From: Callorhinus ursinus
Lineage: Eukaryota > Chordata > Mammalia > Carnivora > Otariidae
Direction: 5' to 3'
Length of the DNA: 64,000 nt
Assembly (NCBI RefSeq): GCF_003265705.1
Contig: NW_020312968.1
Location: 3,062,612 to 3,126,611, forward strand
A program made the translations under genes and the position numbers. The notes beneath the pieces are model-generated. The model was not told where the DNA came from. It made no database searches and saw nothing but the letters and a program-made list of their open reading frames with translations. Shown one piece after another: positions 59,461-64,000 of the stretch. Positions within the stretch are counted from its first letter, which is position 1. Every line of letters starts with the position of its first letter.

Positions 59461-59658
59461 TAGGGGCCCCCAGGTGGCTCAGTTAAAGTGTCTGCCTTTG
59501 GCCCAGGTCGTGATCCCAGGGTTGTGGGATCCAGCCCTGGTCTGGCTCCCTGCTCAATGAGGAGTCTGCTTCTCCCTCTCCCTTCTGCCTCTCCCTTTGC
59601 TCATGCTTGCTCTCTATCTGCCTCTCAAATAAATAAATAAAAATCTTTTTAAAAAAGG
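59461..59658 (+). mobile_element. CAN-SINE (SINEC), forward
   Basis: The head AGGGGCCCCCAGGTGGCTCA leads through a full body to AAATAAATAAATAAAAATC. No clear target-site duplication was found. Confidence 0.9.
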
Positions 59659-60789
59659 AATGGCTTATCATATCAGTGGCAACAGCACTTTGTCTTTGAA
59701 ACAAAATGTACTAAGCAGCTAAATCTTATCATATTTAGAATCCTTACAATTTGTATGTAGGTAGCTCCTTCTGCAGATGGCCAAAAATATTTCAAAGACA
59801 CCAAATAAAGCCTGCAAAACCAGCCTATCTAGAAGTGCCTTATAATGGAATTCCTGTTTCATATCTACAGCTTGAATTAAGTTGGAGCCAAGTTGATGTT
59901 TTGGTGACAACTTTCCTCTTTTTTATCTATTGGCCAATTTCTCTGTTTTACCTATTGGCCAACTTCAAGTGGACTTAAATAATTCACGAAACTTAACCCA
60001 TCTAGCCATACTTCTCTGTATTTATTTCCCTAAATGGTACAAAATACCTCAGTACAGCTTTTTTTTCTAGCAGTCATTTTGCAGCAGGAATGGGATAAAC
60101 AGTGACCCAAAGTTTAAAGATTATAAAGTTACTCATTATGCACTGTGCTTATTTGGGCATAGGGTGGTGCCCTGGATCTCTGTCCTTTCCTGTTAACACT
60201 GACAAAAATTCATTTACATGGAAGGTATGGGAAGGAAGGTAGAGAAAACACGGAGCCTGCCCTGGGGGGTAAACCTCTCCCCGGGGCCCAGAAATCCCCA
60301 CTGACTTCTCTGGGCAACTGTGCAGCGAGAATAAGATAATGAGATAAGATGCAACGAGGCTGTGGGCAATGTAAGTGAGGCTTAGCCTCAAAGAATGGTT
60401 CTTTGGCTCAGTGTAGGAAATGAGCAAGCTGTGGAAGGAACTGCATGCTGTTCCAGGAAGCCCAGATATGGTTGATTGGTAGCGAAGGAACAAGGTAGTG
60501 TCAGTGCCCCACCTGATGGCATTTTACTTGCTGCGTCTCTAGCAGGAGAGTGGCTTTGTGGGATTCAGATTTATAGGCAAAGGTGGATGTGTATGATTCA
60601 TTACCATTCCCCCCTTTTTATTACATTTTGTTCTCACCCCCCCCCACAACATGTCCTTGCACCTGCTTTTGTTCCAAGAGCCTGGAACAAAACAGGGCTG
60701 CAATACCCTGAGCCAGGATTCTTGACATCATGATGTGTTTGGTCCAGTTGGCTCCCCTCTTCCTGCCTCCTCCTCACAATGAAATGGTG

Positions 60790-61185
60790 TGTTGTGAGCT
60801 GCTGTGTAGCAAGCCATTCCAAGAACCTGGAGGCTTAAAATAAGGTATTAGTATTTTTCCTGGTCTATGGGTTTATTGGGTTCGGCTGGGCAGGGCTTGC
60901 TTGGGGTTTCTCATGCAGTTAACAGTCGGATGGCGGTTAAGTGTGAGCTCAGTTTTGACCATCACCTGGCTTGGGTTTCTCCCAGCATGACACTTAGGTT
61001 CCAAGAGAGCCACAGGAGCGAGCTTTCTGAGAGACTCAGGTGACAGCTGCAATTCTTGTGACCTAACTTAAAACATCTCAGAGTATGACTTCTACCATTT
61101 TCTATTGTTCATTTAAGCCTCAGAGATCAGCCCAGACTGATGACAAGGGAAATTAGCAGTGGTGTGCTTGTAGGTGTCTGAAAAA
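60790..61185. repeat. Ancient interspersed repeat, family not assigned
   Basis: 'gctgctgtgtagcaagccattccaagaacctggaggcttaaaataa' and later 'gtgacctaacttaaaacatctcagagtatgacttctaccattttctattgttcatttaagcc' match the outline of a common mammalian repeat ('ctgtgtaacaaattaccccaaaacttagtggcttaaaacaa'). Confidence 0.5.
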
Positions 61186-61187
61186 AA

Positions 61188-61206
61188 ATACACACACACA
61201 CACACA
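61188..61206 (+). repeat. (AC)n microsatellite
   Basis: This is a short uninterrupted ACAC run after a run of A. Confidence 0.9.
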
Positions 61207-61734
61207 TTACTGTTATAAATAATATATTATAGCACACAATTTACAAAAAAACCCTCTTTTTTGTAAATAACCACATCATCAATTAAATCTCATGAATGAA
61301 TTAGTTAATTTTTGTGTAACTCTTGCATTGCAGTCGATGAACAGGTATGGTTTCAACAAGAATATAGTTGAGATTTTTGTTTTCCTTAACAAGAAAGTGA
61401 AACAACAAAAGCTTTTTTCTTAACTTCACCTGCTTGGCAACAACGTGAAGGACTTCTTTGCCAAATTAAAGAATAGTTTTCAAATACTGGAAGATCATGT
61501 CCTCAGGGTTTTTTTGGGGTTTTGTGCATGTGCTGTTCACCATGGGATGGCCAGAGATAGAACATGCTTTGAAGTTTAACTTTCATTTTAACTTTTTCTC
61601 TATTCCTTTCATAAGTCCAGACCTGGCAGATTGTTCTTGTGGTGAGCTAGATCGTAGATATTTTAGAACTTTGTGGTCCAAGATGCAAGATTGAGGATAT
61701 TCTATAGGAATTCAAATAGCAGCTATTTGAAAAT

Positions 61735-61815
61735 GTTTAGCTCATGGGCCATTACAAGACCAGTCAGTGGGCTGCATTGGGTCTGTGGACTGTAGTTTGC
61801 CAACCTGCTCTAGAG
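61735..61815 (-). repeat. End of a 'ggtcagcaaact'-type MITE
   Basis: 'agtgggctgcattgggtctgtggactgtagtttgccaacctgctc' matches one end of the element at 45763-46020; the rest is missing. Confidence 0.6.
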
Positions 61816-62454
61816 GAGCAATAAAACAATAAAACAAGCTTTGATGTGTAGTGTTTGCCGATTTCCGTAAAGACTCTTACTATGGCTGATTTGAAAGCAC
61901 CAGTGTGATATCATCAAAACAGAGTTGGGAATAGTTGATAATACTTTATTGTATAATTGGAATCTGGTCCTAAGTGTTCTCACCAAGGGGGAAGAAAGGA
62001 AAAGGTAAAAATCTAACTATATGAGGTGATGGATGTATGAATTAACTTGATTATGGGAGTCCTTTCTCAATGTACACATATATCAAATCATCAAATTATA
62101 GCCTTTAAATATATTATAATTTTGTTTGTCAAACAGTACAAAGGGGGAAGGGATGTGCAGAAGCCTCCCATTATATAGCATTTCTGCCATGCAGATATAT
62201 AGATGTAAATAATCTAAAGAGCACAGATAATAGTAACAGATAATGAAATAATTATGAAGGGATGCATTTCAGAATTTGACTCTTGTTTTTGATACAACTT
62301 AGTTAATGTAAAATATGTAATTTAATTTTTGTCATGGCTGTGTTTAATTTGCAAATGGTGGGTTTGCAGATTTTCCCCCAATTTTATAACTGTCTCTCAC
62401 TAACCTGTACAAGTCAGTTCCAGCACACCAGTGGGAATTAGACTCCAAATTTTT

Positions 62455-62641
62455 ATGCCTTATTTTTAGTTATTTATGAGAGACAGACAGACATAGAGCG
62501 GAAGAGCAGAGGGAGAGGGACAAGCAGACTCTATGCTGAGCATGGAGCCCGAAGCAAGGCTCGATCTCACCACTCTGAGATCATGACCTGAGCCAAAATC
62601 GAGAGTCAGACACTTAGCCCATTGAGCCACCCAGGTGCCCC
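62455..62641 (-). mobile_element. CAN-SINE, reverse
   Basis: 'tatttttagttatttatgagagacagacag' to GAGCCACCCAGGTGCCCC is a reverse SINE of intermediate divergence. The flank 'tagactcca' is echoed as 'tagacccca'. Confidence 0.9.
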
Positions 62642-64000
62642 TAGACCCCAGTTCTTGATGTGAGGAGGAGCATGTGCATAGACAGCAGGAAGAGATTGAA
62701 GGTGGCTATCTTTGGAGACCGCTTACCCAACGAGGGAATTGCTTTTGGTATCCAAGGCTGTGTTATTCAGTCCCAGACTTTTTTCTATAAATCAAGGAAA
62801 AGTAGAACCTTAATTTATGATTCAGAACTTACTTATCTGCTTTCGTGCATTTTGGCCAACAGTGAATACTCCATATTTCCAACCGTTAATGATCGTAGCT
62901 CGAATTAAGAGTAGGCAGGGCCACCCAGCAGCGGGAGATAACAGGTCATGTGTATAGTCCTGAACAGCATCGAATAATTAGTCTTTGAGGCCTTTCCTGT
63001 TTGGACACAAAACATCACAGCTGCCCCCGCCTTCACTCCTCAGTCAGCGCACATGCTGGGGACTCGGGCTCTTGCCCTGGCAGCCTGTCTCCCCCGCTTC
63101 CTGTTCTCCTCTCTTCGGCTGGAGGCACAGAGCCTGCGCTCTCCAGCTACACATTGTCACCACTTTCCTGCTGAGCTTCAACAACCACGGGCTGCATTAG
63201 TGAATTCTGGCAGCCTCTCTGGATCACACCATGGATTGTCTGTATCACTTCATGGCTCTCTGCCTTTTCGCCTGTCAGTAGGTTTTGCACACCTTTCCCT
63301 TTTCCATATGTCCGCCTGTTCCTCAGAACCCCTGCCCCAGTCCTCACTGCCTGAGTATTACCGCACTTCCTTCCAGTAACTTCCTAATGCATATTTATCA
63401 TTAAAAAGCCAATAAAAAATTCTTTTATATGTTATCAAAATGCCTATGGCTCTCCATTTGCATGTGGTATTTCTAGTACCTCTGTAACTTTATTTGGGGA
63501 CCTCTCATTTACATTCACATTCACCTTTGGGAAGTGAGCAAATTATCAGAAGGCATTCTGAATAAATTCTTGTGTCACAGCATCTTATGTAAATACCAAT
63601 TGTACATTTCTAGACCTTCAAAAGTCATAGGCGGGCAATTCCATTTTATTGAAATCCTTTCGTAGGACGAGGTTGGTTGACTCTTACCTTGTGAAGGAAC
63701 CCAAGTTTCAATGCCCATCGTTCTGAGAAGTGAGCTCCAGGAAATTGGTAGAATTAGGCACCTCTCTTGTTAAGCCCTTCAAGAAATGTTGGTATTTGGA
63801 AAGCTAATAGGCAGACTTCGGTTCTAGTCACCTTAATCTTCCCATAAGATGACAAAGAAACCAAAAAACAGCCCTATTAAATTCATTCCCTTTCCACTTC
63901 AGCCCATCTGAGGGAATTAAGAACCAGCATCTCACAAAATACATCTGTGACAATTTGAACTTTCTTCATGGCACAATATCAAATTCTCTTCTGCATCTCT

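Larger units (their letters stand above)
52433..64000 (+). other. PRUNE2: PRUNE2 intron 6 (5' part): overview
   Basis: The donor is GTAAGG; no acceptor belonging to this gene is seen before the window ends. Stretches where I recognise nothing: 52511-54766, 54995-56059, 56166-56629, 57215-57989, 58591-59460, 59659-60789, 61207-61734, 61816-62454 and 62642-64000. In humans the antisense long non-coding RNA PCA3 lies in this intron on the opposite strand. I could not match any part of this sequence to it. Confidence 0.88.

Noticed and set aside
608..62641. tRNA genes
   Set aside because: tRNA-like heads occur repeatedly, but all belong to CAN-SINEs with long bodies and A-rich tails, so none is a functional tRNA gene.
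1..64000. CRISPR arrays, operons, phage or bacterial defence systems
   Set aside because: The sequence is a vertebrate gene region with introns and mammalian repeats; the tandem arrays seen are simple or minisatellite repeats without spacers.

Overview
This is nuclear DNA from a mammal of the order Carnivora. It is AT-rich, holds a few short exons separated by long introns with GT..AG ends, and is dense in interspersed repeats. The abundant SINEs are the carnivore tRNA-Lys-derived CAN-SINE/SINEC type. Their consensus head (GCGCCTGGGTGGCTCAGTC), the TCGCTGTGTCTCTCTCTGTC stretch before the tail and the AAATAAATAAA tail suggest an arctoid caniform (bear, seal or mustelid side) rather than a cat or dog. 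That lineage call is inference. A run of exactly 100 N at 42022-42121 marks an assembly gap of unknown true size.

The only functional gene I can support is PRUNE2 (BMCC1), on the + strand. Five consecutive coding exons lie at 26720-26824, 29549-29751, 31791-31954, 49315-49467 and 52338-52432. Together they make 240 codons in one uninterrupted frame, and all ten splice sites are canonical. By comparison with the known protein they are exons 2-6. The first exon (start codon) lies upstream of the window, and the next exon, with the rest of the DHHA2 domain, the long acidic middle and the C-terminal BNIP2/CRAL-TRIO part, lies downstream.

Layout: 1-26719 is intron 1 (MIR, L2, L1M, hAT and Tigger DNA transposons, MaLR LTR remnants, SINEs and one short CpG cluster). 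Intron 2 (26825-29548) carries an L1 insertion rearranged by twin priming. Intron 3 (29752-31790) holds MIRs and an ATT microsatellite. Intron 4 (31955-49314) has a repeat-poor 3.3 kb block with a GC-rich 24-bp minisatellite, then an old L1 block peppered with SINEs around the gap, then a processed retrocopy on the - strand. Intron 5 (49468-52337) contains a SINE split by an apparent 0.55 kb inversion. Intron 6 begins at 52433 and runs off the window; in humans the antisense non-coding RNA PCA3 lies in this intron, but I could not recognise it here.

I found no CRISPR array, operon, bacterial or viral gene system, rRNA, or functional tRNA gene. Nearly all other open reading frames are chance frames in introns or repeats. 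The window does not seem to hold a new multi-gene system; the points of interest are the loss of phosphoesterase motifs in PRUNE2 and several well-preserved mobile-element rearrangements.
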